The notes: generated from the letters alone by a model not told the origin. A stretch of DNA of 64,000 nucleotides from Prochilodus magdalenae (GCA_024036415.1 JAMWET010003539.1:701001-765000); one strand, 5' to 3'; counted from the first letter of the stretch, positions 1-10,908 are shown. Program-made: numbers and translations.

Positions 1-355
1 CTTCCACTAACTGGCCACTTTATTAGAAACACCCACCTTGTGCTTCCATCCACTGGCCACTTTATTAGAAACACCATCCTTGTACTTCGACTAACTGGCC
101 ACTTTATTAGAAACACCAACCTTGTGCTTCCACTCACTGGCCACTTTATTAGAAACACCCACCTTGTGCTTCCATCCACTGGCCACTTTATTAGAAACAC
201 AATCCTTGTGCTTCTACTCACTGGCCACTTTATCAGAAACACCCACCTTGTGCTTCCACTCACTGGCCACTTTATTGGAAACACCCACCTTGTGCTTCTA
301 CTAACTGGCCACTTTATTAGAAACACCAACCTTGTACTTCCACTCACTGGCCACT
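1..355. repeat. 42-bp satellite array, block 1
   Basis: About eight tandem copies of a 42-bp unit built around CTGGCCACTTTATTAGAAAC followed by ACCAACCTTGTGCTTCCACT. The unit equals 14 codons, so the array stays open in several frames and gives a repetitive peptide (TGHFIRNTHLVLPL). This is a by-product, not a gene. Copies differ at a few positions (ATTAG/ATTGG/ATCAG; ACCCACC/ACCAACC). The array begins before the window starts. The same unit returns at 1291-2494 and 3336-4332. Confidence 0.95.
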
Positions 356-357
356 CC

Positions 358-478
358 CTGTGAGACACTCCCTGCACTGTAGCACCTCTTTCCAATCTAT
401 GGATCCCGTCACTCACACCCCACAGGGATTTACAGCTCCATCATCCTCGTACAGCAGCGCCATCTGCAGGAGCCTGAA
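358..478 (+). repeat. Short interspersed element, copy 1 of 3
   Basis: A segment of about 120 bp (from GAGACACTCCCTGCACTGTA through CAGCAGCGCCATCTGCAGGA) recurs at 18531-18643 and 63409-63530 with small differences. All three copies keep the order CCCTGCAC-TAGCACCTC, CTATGGATCC, CACAGG-ATTT, CAGCGCCA. It starts right at the end of satellite block 1. No open frame, terminal inverted repeat or tRNA-like promoter was recognised, so the class is unknown. It could be part of a larger old transposon or a SINE-like element. Confidence 0.7.
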
Positions 479-1290
479 GTTACTACCACCTTAAACACAC
501 AAGGTGACTGCTTCGGCATGCTATAACATGTTATAAACACATAATAATGTATCTATAATGTATGTAATACACCTTCGCTGTCCATGTTACGAGCTCCACT
601 GGTGATCTCCAGACCAAACCTGGAGCGTCTCCAACTGACTGTCTAGAACTCGAACTCGAGCTCTGATAGCAGATACCCAGAGACCGTCAGCGATGCTCAC
701 TCACATGGGAATCTGCCACTGAAACACAAGCAGCTCTTTCCCGAACCGTCGCTAGAGCTCCCAGAGTTCCCTGGCATGCCTCCGCATGACGCACTTCACG
801 CATTTTTGCCCTTTCCCGTCTTTCGCTCGTTTTGTTCTTCGTCGTTGAGGCAAAGGGTACTTGTGCAAGAGCCTGGCTCCCCTTGACAACGCCACAATCC
901 TCACCACAGCAACGCTCCCGTCCTCGTGAAGCTCCAGGCCAGACAAACCGTCCTCACCAGACACCCGCCTGAACAACCACGCGTTTTTTTTAATGTCTCG
1001 GCTTTTGAGAGGGAAGGCCCATTAGAGGCCTGCAATCGATAGACAGCTATTTAATTTACTCTCGGAGCTGGTGGAGAGGGGATTGGAGGAGAGGAGCACA
1101 ATGCTCGTCGCTTCTGTCTTTCATTCAGGAGCGCTATCATTACGGGTTTTATACCGCGCCTGCAGACTGATTGAGTCTGTGTGTTGTTAGCCGAGGGTGT
1201 TGGGCGGGCTGGCGCTGTATGTACGTCCCTATATATGCATAAGACTACAGGGGATACACAGCAGTGAGTATCAGCATGTGTGCAACTGAT
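479..1290. other. Single-copy-like spacer between satellite blocks
   Basis: No convincing coding exon. The stretch at 500-560 is AT-rich. From 590 to 1250 the base mix is balanced and not obviously repetitive. The segment near 995-1060 (AATGTCTCGGCTTTTGAGAG, then a TTTAATTTA motif) could be conserved non-coding DNA, but that is a guess. Short frames on both strands resemble no family I know. Confidence 0.5.
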
Positions 1291-2494
1291 CATGGCCACT
1301 TTATTAGAAACACCCACCTTGTGCTTACACAAACTGGCCACTTTATTGGAAACACCCACCTTGTGCTAACACAAACTGGCCAGTTTATTAGAAACACCAA
1401 CCTTGTGCTTCCACCTACTGGCCACTTTATTAGAAACACCTACCTTGTGCTGACACAAACTGGCCACTTTATTAGAAACACCAGCCTTGTGCTTCCACTC
1501 ACTGGCCACTTTATTAGAAACACCCACCTTGTGCTTCCACTCACTGGCCACTTTATTAGAAACACCAACCTTGTGCTAACACAAACTGGCCACTATATTA
1601 GAAACACCAACCTTGTGCTTCCACTCACTGGCCACTTTATTAGAAACACCCACCTTGTGCTTACACAAACTGGCCACTTTATTAGAAACACCCACCTTGT
1701 GCTTACACAAACTGGCCACTTTATTGGAAACACCCACCTTGTGCTAACACAAACTGGCCAGTTTATTAGAAACACCAACCTTGTGCTTCCACCTACTGGC
1801 CACTTTATTAGAAACACCCACCTTGTGCTAACACAAACTGGCCACTTTATTAGAAACACCAACCTTGTGCTTCCACTCACTGGCCACTTTATTAGAAACA
1901 CCCACCTTGTACTCCCACACACTGGCCACTTTATTAGAAACACCATCCTTGCACATCCACTATCTGGCCACTTTATTAGAAACACCCACCTTGTGCTTCC
2001 ACTCACTGGCCACTTTATTAGAAACACCCACCTTGTACTTCCACTAACTGGCCACTTTATTAGAAACACCCACCTTGTTCTTCCACTAACTGGCCACTTT
2101 ATTAGAAACGCCAACCTTGTGCTTCCACTAACTGGCCACTTTATTAGAAACGCCAACCTTGTGCTTCCACTTACTGGCCACTTTATTGGAAACACCTACC
2201 ATGTAATTTCACTAACTGGCCACTTTATCAGAAACACCTCCCTTTTACCTTCCTTCACTGGCCACTTTATTAGAAACACCAACCTTGTGCTTCCACTCAC
2301 TGGCCACTTTATTAGAAACACCCACCTTGTGCTTCCACTAACTGGCCACTTTATTAGAAACGCCAACCTTGTGCTTCCACTAACTGGCCACTTTATTAGA
2401 AACGCCAACCTTGTGCTTCCACTAACTGGCCACTTTATTAGAAACGCCAACCTTGCACTTCCACTCTCAGGCCACTTTATTAGAAACACATACT
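1291..2494. repeat. 42-bp satellite array, block 2
   Basis: About 28-29 tandem copies of the 42-bp unit. In the first half many units end in CTAACACAAA or CTTACACAAA instead of CTTCCACTCA, so a variant subtype has spread locally. A two-unit or longer pattern repeats between about 1320-1560 and 1650-1890. The unit is 14 codons, which makes an apparent 410-residue frame on the plus strand and a 200-residue frame on the minus strand. Neither should be called a protein. The array runs directly into the transposon-like body at 2495-2870. Confidence 0.95.
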
Positions 2495-2870
2495 AAGTGC
2501 CTCCACTTATCGCCATCTCCCTATAAACCCTAAATGTAGGTGTCCAGTTACAGACTGTGGTCTGTTGCTCCACAGTTGATCGGACCCCCACTCCCCTATT
2601 CACCGCCGCTAGGTTTCTGACCACAGGCCGGCTGTTGTCCAGATATTACTCTCAGCACAGCGGTGACGGTGTGTGTGACACTGATATGAGTGTATCAGGC
2701 ACAGCGCTGTTGCTGGGGTGTTTACACACCACGTTAGAAACCCAGCGATGATGGGCTAAAGGATGGTTGGCATACACTGGGCATCGTAAGTGGACACCAG
2801 CAAGTGGGTGTAGTAAAGCAGGTGCCTGTAATGAAGTGGGGCATGTGCTCTATACATTGAAGCAGTAAAA
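2495..2870. mobile_element. Relic body of a fish interspersed element adjoining the 42-bp array
   Basis: The segment contains CTCTCAGCACAGCGGTGACG, GACACTGATATGAGTGTATC and CACAGCGCTGTTGCTGGGGT. These resemble a high-copy fish element I recall, whose body carries a 'vestigial' palindromic-looking GACACTG-ATGAG-GATCAGACACAGC block and whose ends contain a TGGCCACTTTATTAG-like motif. That end motif is the core of the adjoining 42-bp satellite. Near 2790-2850 there are weaker echoes (AAGTGGACAC, AATGAAGTGG) of the opposite end. Recognition is from memory of the family. I do not assign a superfamily and see no coding capacity. Confidence 0.6.
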
Positions 2871-3335
2871 CAATATCTGACTGATTGTGTTAGCTGTAAC
2901 CGCGGACCCCCGAATCCCCCGCATTCGCCTGCTGGTAATATGAATGGAAATTTCCTTTGTGCCCAGGTTGTTCATATTCATGTCTGGTGCCCTGAGTATT
3001 CATAGAGACATTGCCATTTATTGGCATTCAAGAGGTATTAGCTAAGGCGGTAATCAAACGCATGCGGCGCCTGGTGAACACCTCATCTGCTTGATTACAT
3101 AAAAGCACAGACATGAGTCAGTCTCGGTGGTATTCTAATAACCGAGTCAGCTGTCTGATTTACCCTGCCTCTTTTTGCACGGCCCAAACTCTCCGAGCAG
3201 AAATCCGACGCGTACAGTCGTTACATCTGGACCTGAACCTCCGTAACTCCTCAGTCAGGTCCCAAGTGATCCTGAACTCTTCACCTGACAGTGCATTAAT
3301 GTGGACGTTCCTCCCTCAGACAGCAGCAGATCCCT
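2871..3335. other. Single-copy stretch, possible conserved non-coding element
   Basis: Between 2930 and 3110 the sequence lacks tandem structure. It carries several octamer or homeodomain-like words (ATATGAATGG, CATATTCATG, GTATTCATAG, TAATCAAACG). This texture is typical of vertebrate conserved non-coding DNA. From 3110 a plus-strand frame runs into satellite block 3, but its sequence is not recognisable as protein. The call is inference from texture only. Confidence 0.3.
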
Positions 3336-4332
3336 ACCTGGCCACTTTATCAGAAACACCTCCCTTTTACTTGCACATAATGGACACTTTATTGGAAACA
3401 CCTACTCTGTACTTCCACTCACTGGCCACTTTATTAGAAACACCAACCATGTGCTTCCACTAACTGGCCACTTTATTAGAAACACCTCCCTTGTGCTTCC
3501 ACTTACTGGCCACTTTATTGGAAACACCTACCATGTAATTTCACTAACTGGCCACTTTATCAGAAACACCTACCTTTTACCTTCACTCACTGGCCACTTT
3601 ATTAGAAACACCAACCTTGTGCTTCCACTCACTGGCCACTTTATTGGAAACACCTCCCTTGTACTTCCACTAACTGGCCACTTTATTAGAAACACCTGCC
3701 TTGTGCTTCCACTCACTGGCCACTTTATTGGAAACACCTACTTTGTACTTCCACTCACTGGCCACTTTATTAGAAACATCTCCCTTGTACCTTCACTCAC
3801 TGGCCACTTTATTAGAAACACCAACCCTGTGCTTCTACTCACTGGCCACTTTATTAGAAACACCTCCCTTGTGCTTCCACTCACTGGCCACTTTATTAGA
3901 AACACCAACCCTGTGCTTCTACTCACTGGCCACTTTATTAGAAACACCTCCCTTGTGCTTCCACTCACTGGCCACTTTATTAGAAACACCAACCTTGTGC
4001 TTCCACTCACTGGCCACTTTATTAGAAACACCTACTTTGTACTTCCACTCACTGGCCACTTTATTAGAAACACCTCCCTTGTGCCTTCACTCACTGGCCA
4101 CTTTATTAGAAACACCTACCTTGTGCTTCCACGCACTGGCCACTTTATTAGAAACACCAACCATGTGCTTCCACTCACTGGCCACTCTATTAGAAACACC
4201 AACCATGTGCTTCCACTTACTGGCCACTTTATTGGAAACACCTACCATGTAATTTCACTAACTGGCCACTTTATCAGAAACACCTCCCTTGTACCTTCAC
4301 TCACTGGCCACTTTATTGGAAACACCTACTAT
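3336..4332. repeat. 42-bp satellite array, block 3
   Basis: About 23-24 copies of the 42-bp unit. Compared with blocks 1 and 2, the variants ACCTCCCTTGTGCTTCC and ACCTACCATGTAATTTCACT are common. A multi-unit word (ACCATGTAATTTCACTAACT followed by a TTATCAG unit) occurs in block 2 near 2200, and in this block near 3530 and 4250, so longer segments have been copied within and between blocks. The apparent 348-residue plus-strand frame is a consequence of the 42-bp period. Confidence 0.95.
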
Positions 4333-5320
4333 GGAGCTCAAAAATGACCCAATAGAATTTGAGAACTGTTTGTATCTCAGCGCCACCTGAACTATGAACA
4401 AACAAAAATGACGCCGTACAATAGGGGTCTCCAACCCCACTCCTGACTCTCCGATGAGTCCTTATTCCTGGCACAGCGAACAAAGCACCTGCCCCCACAA
4501 CCTGTCCAACTTGTACCTCACATTGACCCCCCATCACGTGACGGACTGAGGTGGGATTAAAGCCGGCGCAACCCCTAATTGTGCTTGTACACTAATACGC
4601 TTATATCCCAAAGATCCAGCCTTCCAGAGGGAAGCAGTGCACTGGAGCGTTTAGATCTGTCCACAATCAGAGGGGATTCAGTGCACCAGCATATGTCTTT
4701 GGTTGGCTTTTATCAGTGCCCCACAAAGGAACCTGCCAGTGCCCACAGGGACCGCCGGGCTCTGGAGTCCATGTGCGTCTCCATGCTTTCAGATGCCTCT
4801 TTCTCGTTTCCCCAGCACCCGGCTCTCGCGCTCTGACTTCAGAAGCATCAAGCCTGCGAGCTTGTCCCCCCCGAACATAAATAAAACAACAAGCATCCCC
4901 CTCATGAATGCCAGTCACGATGCCAGCCCGAATCCAATAGACGAGCAACGTGGAAAGCCATAACGATTCAGTCACATTACAGCCTCAGACTCAGATCAGG
5001 GCCGGTGTCACAACACAGCCGGCCTTCCTCGATCAAAAAGCATTTCGCGGATTTCTGAGAGGTGTGAAGAAAGATTAACACGCCATCTGAACATCCCCAT
5101 TCCCCTCCAACATCAGGAGCCCTGGGGCTGCCCGCAAGCAGCTAATCAAATCAGTGGGTGGACACATTTCCCTGGGAACCTGATCTTTGTGCTCGGATTC
5201 GAGTCCAACTCTTTGAGTAACACCTCAAATCGGGAACTACGACCGTGTCCTCACACTACGTAGCACTAACGTTTTGGAGTAATGGGATGGAGATGCCACT
5301 GCCAGGCGTCTAACATCACT
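4333..5320. other. Spacer, no gene recognised
   Basis: Mixed-composition DNA without clear tandem repeats. The part from about 4980 to 5220 (including AAAAAGCATTTCGCGGATTT and GCAGCTAATCAAATCAGTGG) looks single-copy and could be regulatory, but nothing in it can be named. Short frames on both strands do not resemble proteins. Confidence 0.5.
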
Positions 5321-5639
5321 GAACTGTGCCCAAGGTAACGGTTGGCAAGGATATACCAGTATAGCACATGGTATTCTATTGCATCATGTGATACCATGTA
5401 TCAAGGCTAGCGTGCTAGCCTGTGGTTCGTGTGTTAGCATGTGGCTAATATTTTAGCTTGCTGCTAAAGTGTCAGCTGGTGACTCTAATTGAGACACCAC
5501 TGTATCATAATAAACAGAAGAGCACACGTTGGGATCTGTTAGCGATTAGCTAATGTTAGCTAATGCCATGTGCTACGTTATTCCCAATCAGCTGTTGGGA
5601 ATACCAGATGTTGGCCTTCACCTGTCTTTGGCATGCTTC
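5321..5639. repeat. GCTAGC/TTAGC-rich low-order repeat
   Basis: Dense short palindromic words (GCTAGCGTGCTAGCC, GTTAGCATGTGGCTAA, TAGCTTGCTGCTAA, TTAGCGATTAGCTAATGTTAGCTAA). This composition is widespread in fish genomes and recurs here at about 15290-15330, 20640-21050, 22380-22920, 29700-30200 and 39870-39990. It contains no usable frame. Confidence 0.6.
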
Positions 5640-5960
5640 CTTATCCCTTCTACTACTTCACCCCAGCCACCGCTCGCCAGTCTCTCTGTAGGTCACTCGA
5701 GGTCATCTTACGGTGGGTAAGGGGCATTGGAATGAGGTGGCGCTCATCACGGTCAGTAGAGAGTGGGTTTGGCCCTCTGCCAGTCTGTAGCTGTGTTGTC
5801 CTGTGTGTTTGCTGCTGGACCTTGTTCTTATGAACCAGACGCTCACTGTATCTGCCGGTAAAGCTAGAACCCGACCTTCGGTTCCTCACTGAGAACCTGC
5901 TGTACATGTGGAGATGCTGATTTAAGAAGAAGCTGGAGTGGGCTCTTACTGGCAGAGATA
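5640..5960 (-). pseudogene. Tc1-like transposase N-terminal relic
   Basis: Reading the minus strand gives a frame with the words GRGPNPLSTDRDERHLI and HRKMTSSDLQRDWRAVAGVK. This pattern matches the second part of the N-terminal helix-turn-helix region of Tc1-type transposases (proline/serine-rich linker, DRDER-hydrophobic, then a TS-x-L-x-x-W segment). A closely similar copy lies at 63590-63930 on the plus strand. No catalytic DDE domain follows. The upstream part of the frame is not recognisable. The family call is moderate, but the repeat relationship of the two copies is direct. Confidence 0.5.
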
Positions 5961-6229
5961 TCCTTTTTGCTTTGCAGTGAGGTGCCAACATGTTGACCTT
6001 CCTATCCTGCATGGGGTGGGCTCTGTCTCTGCCATCCAGATGACCCACCTACACCGCACGTAGTTGATCATTTTTGGCGTCTGAGAGTTAGCTCCTTCAG
6101 TACTGCAATGTGGCTACCAAGGTAGCACAGTTAGCATGCTTAAAGGGCACCACACGCCAGCAAGGCCACGTCACGTCATCTGGCATCTAAAACTTCTAGA
6201 ACCCTGGACTAATGAAGGCACTTCTCTTC
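5961..6229. other. Spacer
   Basis: Short transition between the Tc1 relic and the CCTATGTTCCCAGG-type repeat. It includes a GCTAGC/TTAGC-type word near 6130. No gene or motif that I can support. Confidence 0.4.
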
Positions 6230-7020
6230 CTAGAACCTTGTGTTCTCAGGATTCTATGTTCTCAAGGTCATATATTCACAGGATCCTATGTTCCTGGGGT
6301 CTAATGTTCTCAGCACTCTATATTTCCAGGGCCTTCCTGGCTTCTTGGTTCCCAGGAGACTATTTTCCCAGAGCTGTATGCTATGTTCTTGGGGCCCAAT
6401 GTTCATAGGTCCCTGTTTTTCCCAGGCCCTATTTTGCCAGGCTCCTTAGTACTCAGAACCCTATTTTCCCTGAGCTGTATGTTACAAGGGTCCAAGGGTT
6501 TCCAATGTTCTGTGTTGCCAGGTTCTGTTGTTCCCAGGATCCTGTTTTCCCGGAGCTTTAAGCCACCAAGACCCTAAGTATCCAAGATCCTATGTTCCTG
6601 GGGTCTAATGTTCTCAGCAGTCTATATTTCCAGGGCCTTCCTGGCTTCTTGGTTACCAGGAAACTATATTCCCAGAGCTGTATGTGACCAGGGCCCTATT
6701 CCAGGATGCTATGTTCCTTGGGGCCCAATGTTCATAGGACCCTGTTTTTCCCAGGCCCTATGTTGCCAGGCTCCTTAGTACTCAGGACCCTATTTTCCCC
6801 CGAGCTGTATGTTCCCAGGGTCTCATGTCCCCAGGACCCTGTTTTCCCAGAGCTGTAAGTTACCAAGACCCTAAGTATCCAGGATCCCATGTTCCTAGGG
6901 TCTAATGTGCTTACATCCCTATATTTCCAAGGCCTTATGTTCCCAAGACCCTATTATCCCTAGAACCATATTTTCCTGGGGTCCAATTTTCTAAGTCCCT
7001 ATGTTGCCAGGTTCCACATG
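6230..7020. repeat. Degenerate tandem repeat, CCTATGTTCCCAGG type
   Basis: Loosely repeated words of about 20 bp (CCTATGTTCCTGGGGTCTAA, CCTATTTTCCCAGAGCTGTA, CCAGGCTCCTTAGTACTCAG). A longer block of about 350 bp repeats: the words around 6280-6500 return at about 6585-6800 in the same order (GTTCCTGGGGTCTAATGTTC, CCAGGGCCTTCCTGGCTTCT, CCCTGTTTTTCCCAGGCCCT). This kind of repeat is familiar from fish genomes, but I cannot name the family. The short frames within it are repeat artefacts. Confidence 0.75.
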
Positions 7021-7420
7021 AACAAAAAACAAAAACTGAAACTTGAACTTTCTCAGGAACCTATGGGAATATAGGACCCCAGAAATCGAGTCATTCCCAT
7101 GTCTTTGGTCCCCAGGTCCCCATGTTGCCAGCACCTTTTCCCAAAGCCCTTTATTCCATCACTCTTGTTTTCATGTTGAGGAAATAAAGCTGAGGCTACA
7201 TGGGAACATTTCAATGAGGGGGTAAAGGAGCCTGGGGACTTTGGACCCTGGGTATATAGGGCTGATTCATAAATTCCAAAGAGGGAATATAGGGCCAGGG
7301 GAATATTGGGGCTGTTGCTGAGAAATTTCAATAAGGAAATAAAGGCGGATATAGAACCCTGGGAATTTAGGGCTCTGGGAATTTTCCCTTTGAGAACAAA
7401 GAGCTTGCGAGGAGTTCATC
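7021..7420. repeat. Same repeat type in opposite polarity
   Basis: From about 7170 the sequence carries words that are the reverse complement of the preceding block: GGGAATATAGGGCCAGGGGA, AACCCTGGGAATTTAGGGCT, GGACCCTGGGTATATAGGGC. The switch falls between about 7050 and 7200. It suggests an inversion or an inverted duplication of this repeat. Divergence is too high to align arms by eye. Confidence 0.5.
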
Positions 7421-8744
7421 GGTTGGTTAGTTGGTTGATACCGAGCATGATAAATTCGCTGAACACTGCCCAAAAGTTTTACTCTGTTAAAGGGGCTTGT
7501 GTTTGATGTTGACAGACACGCTGTCGCCGTGGCACCATATGGGGTGGGGATAAGCATGCACGGCCCATCCACTGCGCATGCCGCATGGCTAAAACCAGCA
7601 GCGGCCGCCATATTGGATCCTGGGATGTCTGGGTACCCTGGTTACAGCATCAGAAACCAAACCGACATTACAACTCGGTGTTCAGGCGAGCATGGGAAGG
7701 TTCAGGGATTCAGTTTGCACGGCCCTAATTGGTGGGATCTTAGCGTCCATGACTTGTTAGCTACATTAGCCTAACGTACCTCCAGTGCACAACTGTAGAG
7801 GCCAACGCCAGACCCCAAACTTGCCTCGGCTGGTCGACTACCGTTGGGTTTAAGGAGGAAAACCTGATTTGATTTTCGGCCAAACCCGCTTTGATAGCTA
7901 GCGGCAGGAGCAGAGCAGGTCTGGGAGGGGGGTGATGGGGTTTTGGGGGGGGCCGTGTCTGTTCCCATTTCCTCGCGTGCTCCGTGAACTCATCACTGAC
8001 ACCGCGGCTGATCCCCTGCCTCTAATTCCCCAGCTTATCTGAGCTCACACGTTCGACAAGACTCTCTCGCGGCCCCTTGCAGCTCCGATCCCCGGAGAGC
8101 AGGAGCCGGAGAAGGGCGGGGAGGAGAAAGACAAGGGCGGAGAGGAGACAGAGAGAGAGAGAGGGAGAGAACGAAGGAGGAAAAAAGAGAAGAGAGACCC
8201 CCCCTGGGCTGGAGATAAAAACCCCGCCAGGAAGTGAGTGACAGAGATTTTGTACAGATGTGTCACACAAAGCTGGATCTTTAGTCAGCCCCCCTGACAG
8301 CCTCAAAGAGCCAACTGTAGCGATTGAGACTTTCCCCCCGTTCCCTCTCTCTCTCTCCCCCATCTTTCGCCCCTCGCTCTGTGTCTCCGCCTCGTTTTCT
8401 CTGTCTCTTTGTCCCCCCGCAGAGCAGAGGCAGCGGCGGCGTCTGCAGTCCGCTCTCGCGCTCTGAACGTTAATGAATTTCAGGCACTTTTGCAGACACA
8501 GATGGCGAAGCAGACAGCCTCTGGCTGAGGAGAGAGGAGGTTAAAGAGAATGCCTCGACTCTGCCTCTGTCTTTATCGCTCTCTCTCTCTCTCTCTTTGT
8601 CTCAGCTCAACTCAAAGCAGCTTTACTGTCACGTCCACATTCGGTTTTAATCTATTTAAGAGTTCTCCGGCCTCGGCTTAATCCCGATTCTTGGGAAAAC
8701 GATCCAGTGCCAGGAACGTACTTTGATTTTCAGAATTCCCGAGA
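7421..8744. other. Spacer with purine/pyrimidine-rich tracts
   Basis: No exon recognised. 8100-8200 is GA-rich, 8330-8420 and 8575-8605 are CT-rich microsatellite-like. Frames of up to 113 residues on the minus strand come from these tracts (serine/leucine/proline runs) and are not credible genes. The part around 7600-7700 is ordinary single-copy-like DNA. Confidence 0.5.
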
Positions 8745-9340
8745 CTTCCAGGATACGTACACCACTGTGTATAACCACAACACAAACATACGCTACACTG
8801 CCACACGTATGAACTTGAGTGACACCCCATTCTTAATCCATAGGGTCTAATATGATGTCGGCCCACCCTTTACATCCACACCAGCTTCAGCTCTTCTGGG
8901 AAGGCTTTCCACTAGGCTTGGGAATGTGCTTATGGGAATTTCTCACCATTCTTCCAGAAGCGCTTTTTGTGAGGTCAGACCCTGATGTTGGACGAGAAGG
9001 CCTGGCTCGCAGTCTCCGCTCTAATCCATCCCAGAGGGTGGAGGTCAGGACTCTGTGCAGGCCAGTCCAGTTCCTCCACACCAGACTCGCCCATCCGTGT
9101 CTTTATGGAGCTTGCTCTGTGCACTGGTGTGCCGCCATGTTGGAACAGGAAGGGGCCGTCCCCAAACTGTCCCCACAAAGTTGGTAGCATGGAATGGTCT
9201 AGGGTCTCTTGGTCTGCTGAAGCATTAAGAGTTCCTCTCACTGGAACTAAGGGGCGGAGCCCAGCTCCTGAACAACATCCCCACACCATAATCCCCCCTC
9301 CACCAAACTTTACGACAGCGACAGGGGGCTACTTGCAGTA
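8745..9340 (-). pseudogene. Tc1/mariner transposase pseudogene, C-terminal part
   Basis: The minus strand encodes the C-terminal half of a fish Tc1-type transposase. Words in order are [20 protein letters not shown], then [19 protein letters not shown], then [14 protein letters not shown], with a second short frame giving [14 protein letters not shown] further on. The second catalytic aspartate is expected in an FQHD motif, but FQHGG is seen, so that residue is lost. The usual NPIEHLWDEL segment after WPAQSPD is deleted or shifted in frame, removing the third acidic residue. The 3' terminal part (about 8810-8870, TTGAGTGACACCCCATTC) is also typical of this family. The N-terminal half and one end are missing. 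Confidence 0.85.
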
Positions 9341-9379
9341 AGTAGAAACCAGTGCCCGCATTGGAACATTACTGAACGG

Positions 9380-9390
9380 CCCCACTAACA

Positions 9391-9421
<31 letters not shown>

Positions 9422-9826
9422 AGTTCTCTCTCTCTGTTAGTTCTCTGTCTCTGTCTTACTCTCTCTCTCTCTCTCTCTGTCAGTTCTCTGTCTCTGTCTT
9501 ACTCTCTCTCTCTCTCTCTCTGTCAGTTCTCTGTCTCTGTCTTACTCTCTCTCTCTGTTTTCTCTCTCTCTCTCTCTGTTAGTTCTCTGTCTCTGTCTTA
9601 CTCTCTCTCTCTGTTTTCTCTCTCTCTCTCTGTTAGTTCTCTGTCTCTCTCTCTCTCTGTTAGTTCTCTGTCTCTCTCTCTCTCTGTTAGTTCTCTGTCT
9701 CTGTCTTACTCTCTCTCTCTGTTTTCTCTCTCTCTCTCTGTTAGTTCTCTGTCTCTCTCTCTCTGTTAGTTCTCTGTCTCTGTCTTACTCTCTCTCTCTC
9801 TCTGTTTTTTCTCTCTCTCTGTTAGT

Positions 9827-9859
<33 letters not shown>

Positions 9860-9865
9860 GTTAGT

Positions 9866-9896
<31 letters not shown>

Positions 9897-10292
9897 GTTA
9901 GTTCTCTGTCTCTCTCTTACTCTCTCTGTTTTTTCTCTCTCTGTTAGTTCTCTGTCTCTCTCTCTCTCTCTCTCTGTTAGTTCTCTGTCTCTGTCTTACT
10001 CTCTCTGTTTTCTCTCTCTCTCTGTTAGTTATCTGTCTCTCTCTCTCTCTCTCTGTTAGTTCTCTGTCTCTCTCTCTCTCTCTCTGTTAGTTCTCTGTCT
10101 CTGTCTTTCTCTCTCTCTGTTTTCTCTCTCTCTCTGTTAGTTATCTGTCTCTCTCTCTCTCTCTGTTAGTTCTCTGTCTCTCTCTCTCTCTCTCTGTTAG
10201 TTCTCTGTCTCTGTCTTTCTCTCTCTCTGTTTTCTCTCTCTCTCTGTTAGTTCTGTCTCTGTCTCTCTCTCTCTCTCTCTGTTAATTCTCTG

Positions 10293-10323
<31 letters not shown>

Positions 10324-10344
10324 GTTAGTTCTCTGTCTCTGTTT

Positions 10345-10389
<45 letters not shown>

Positions 10390-10390
10390 C
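9380..10390. repeat. CT-rich microsatellite/minisatellite
   Basis: About 1 kb of CTCTCTCT runs interrupted by recurring words GTTAGTTCTCTGTCTCTGTC and TTACTCTCTCTCTCTGTTTT. Repeating super-units of roughly 90-130 bp can be followed. The strand is almost pure pyrimidine, with G and A only in the GTTAGT, TTACT and CTGTC words. Confidence 0.95.
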
Positions 10391-10908
10391 CTGGCTGCGG
10401 CTCAATGAAACGAAATGGGCCGCTCGTCTCTTTCCCTCCCTCTGCCTATCCTCCTGGCTACGGCCTCTCTCTCAAGCTCTCCCTCCAGACTTTCACACTC
10501 AGGCCACTTCCCACTCTTTGTCCAGACACACTTGTTCACTCTTCTCGCATCTTCCCTCTGTCTCCTCTTCTCTCTCTACTCCACGTCCTCCTTCGTCCTC
10601 TCCCCCTCTCTTCTTCACGCTGTTCCCTTTATCCTGCTTTAGTTAATTGCAAAACCCTGTTCATTTCTTCCAGGGCTAAAACATGTCTCCCAGAAGACCA
10701 TGGCGATGTTCTTCAGCTGAGGCTGAAGTATCTTACTGCCACTCAAAGCCCACCCCCGCCACCCCCGCCACCCCCGCCACCCATTTCCCATTTCAAACAC
10801 ACATTTCTGATTTTCACGGCGGCTTCTTTCCTTTCCCGGCTTTGACTCTGTAAAATGGGACTCGGCGTGGGTGGCCACCTGAATAACTAACAGCACAGCC
10901 GTGCCCTA
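10391..10908. other. Spacer, with short CCCCCGCCA tandem
   Basis: Pyrimidine-rich DNA follows the CT array. A short tandem of CACCCCCGC (about 10750-10785) produces a polyproline run in one frame. The apparent 146-residue plus-strand frame is low complexity and is not supported as a gene. Confidence 0.5.

Noticed and set aside
1264..2496. 410-residue repetitive plus-strand protein
   Set aside because: The 42-bp satellite unit equals 14 codons. No start context, no non-repetitive domain, and an opposite-strand frame is also open.
1..4332. CRISPR-like repeat-spacer array
   Set aside because: The units are continuous tandem copies without unique spacers, and the DNA is eukaryotic.
5190..5215. 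Possible tRNA B-box (GGATTCGAGTCC)
   Set aside because: No matching A-box or cloverleaf arms at the right distance.
5653..6048. 131-residue minus-strand frame as an intact host gene
   Set aside because: The shared part recurs at 63590 and resembles a Tc1 transposase N-terminus, so it is transposon debris.
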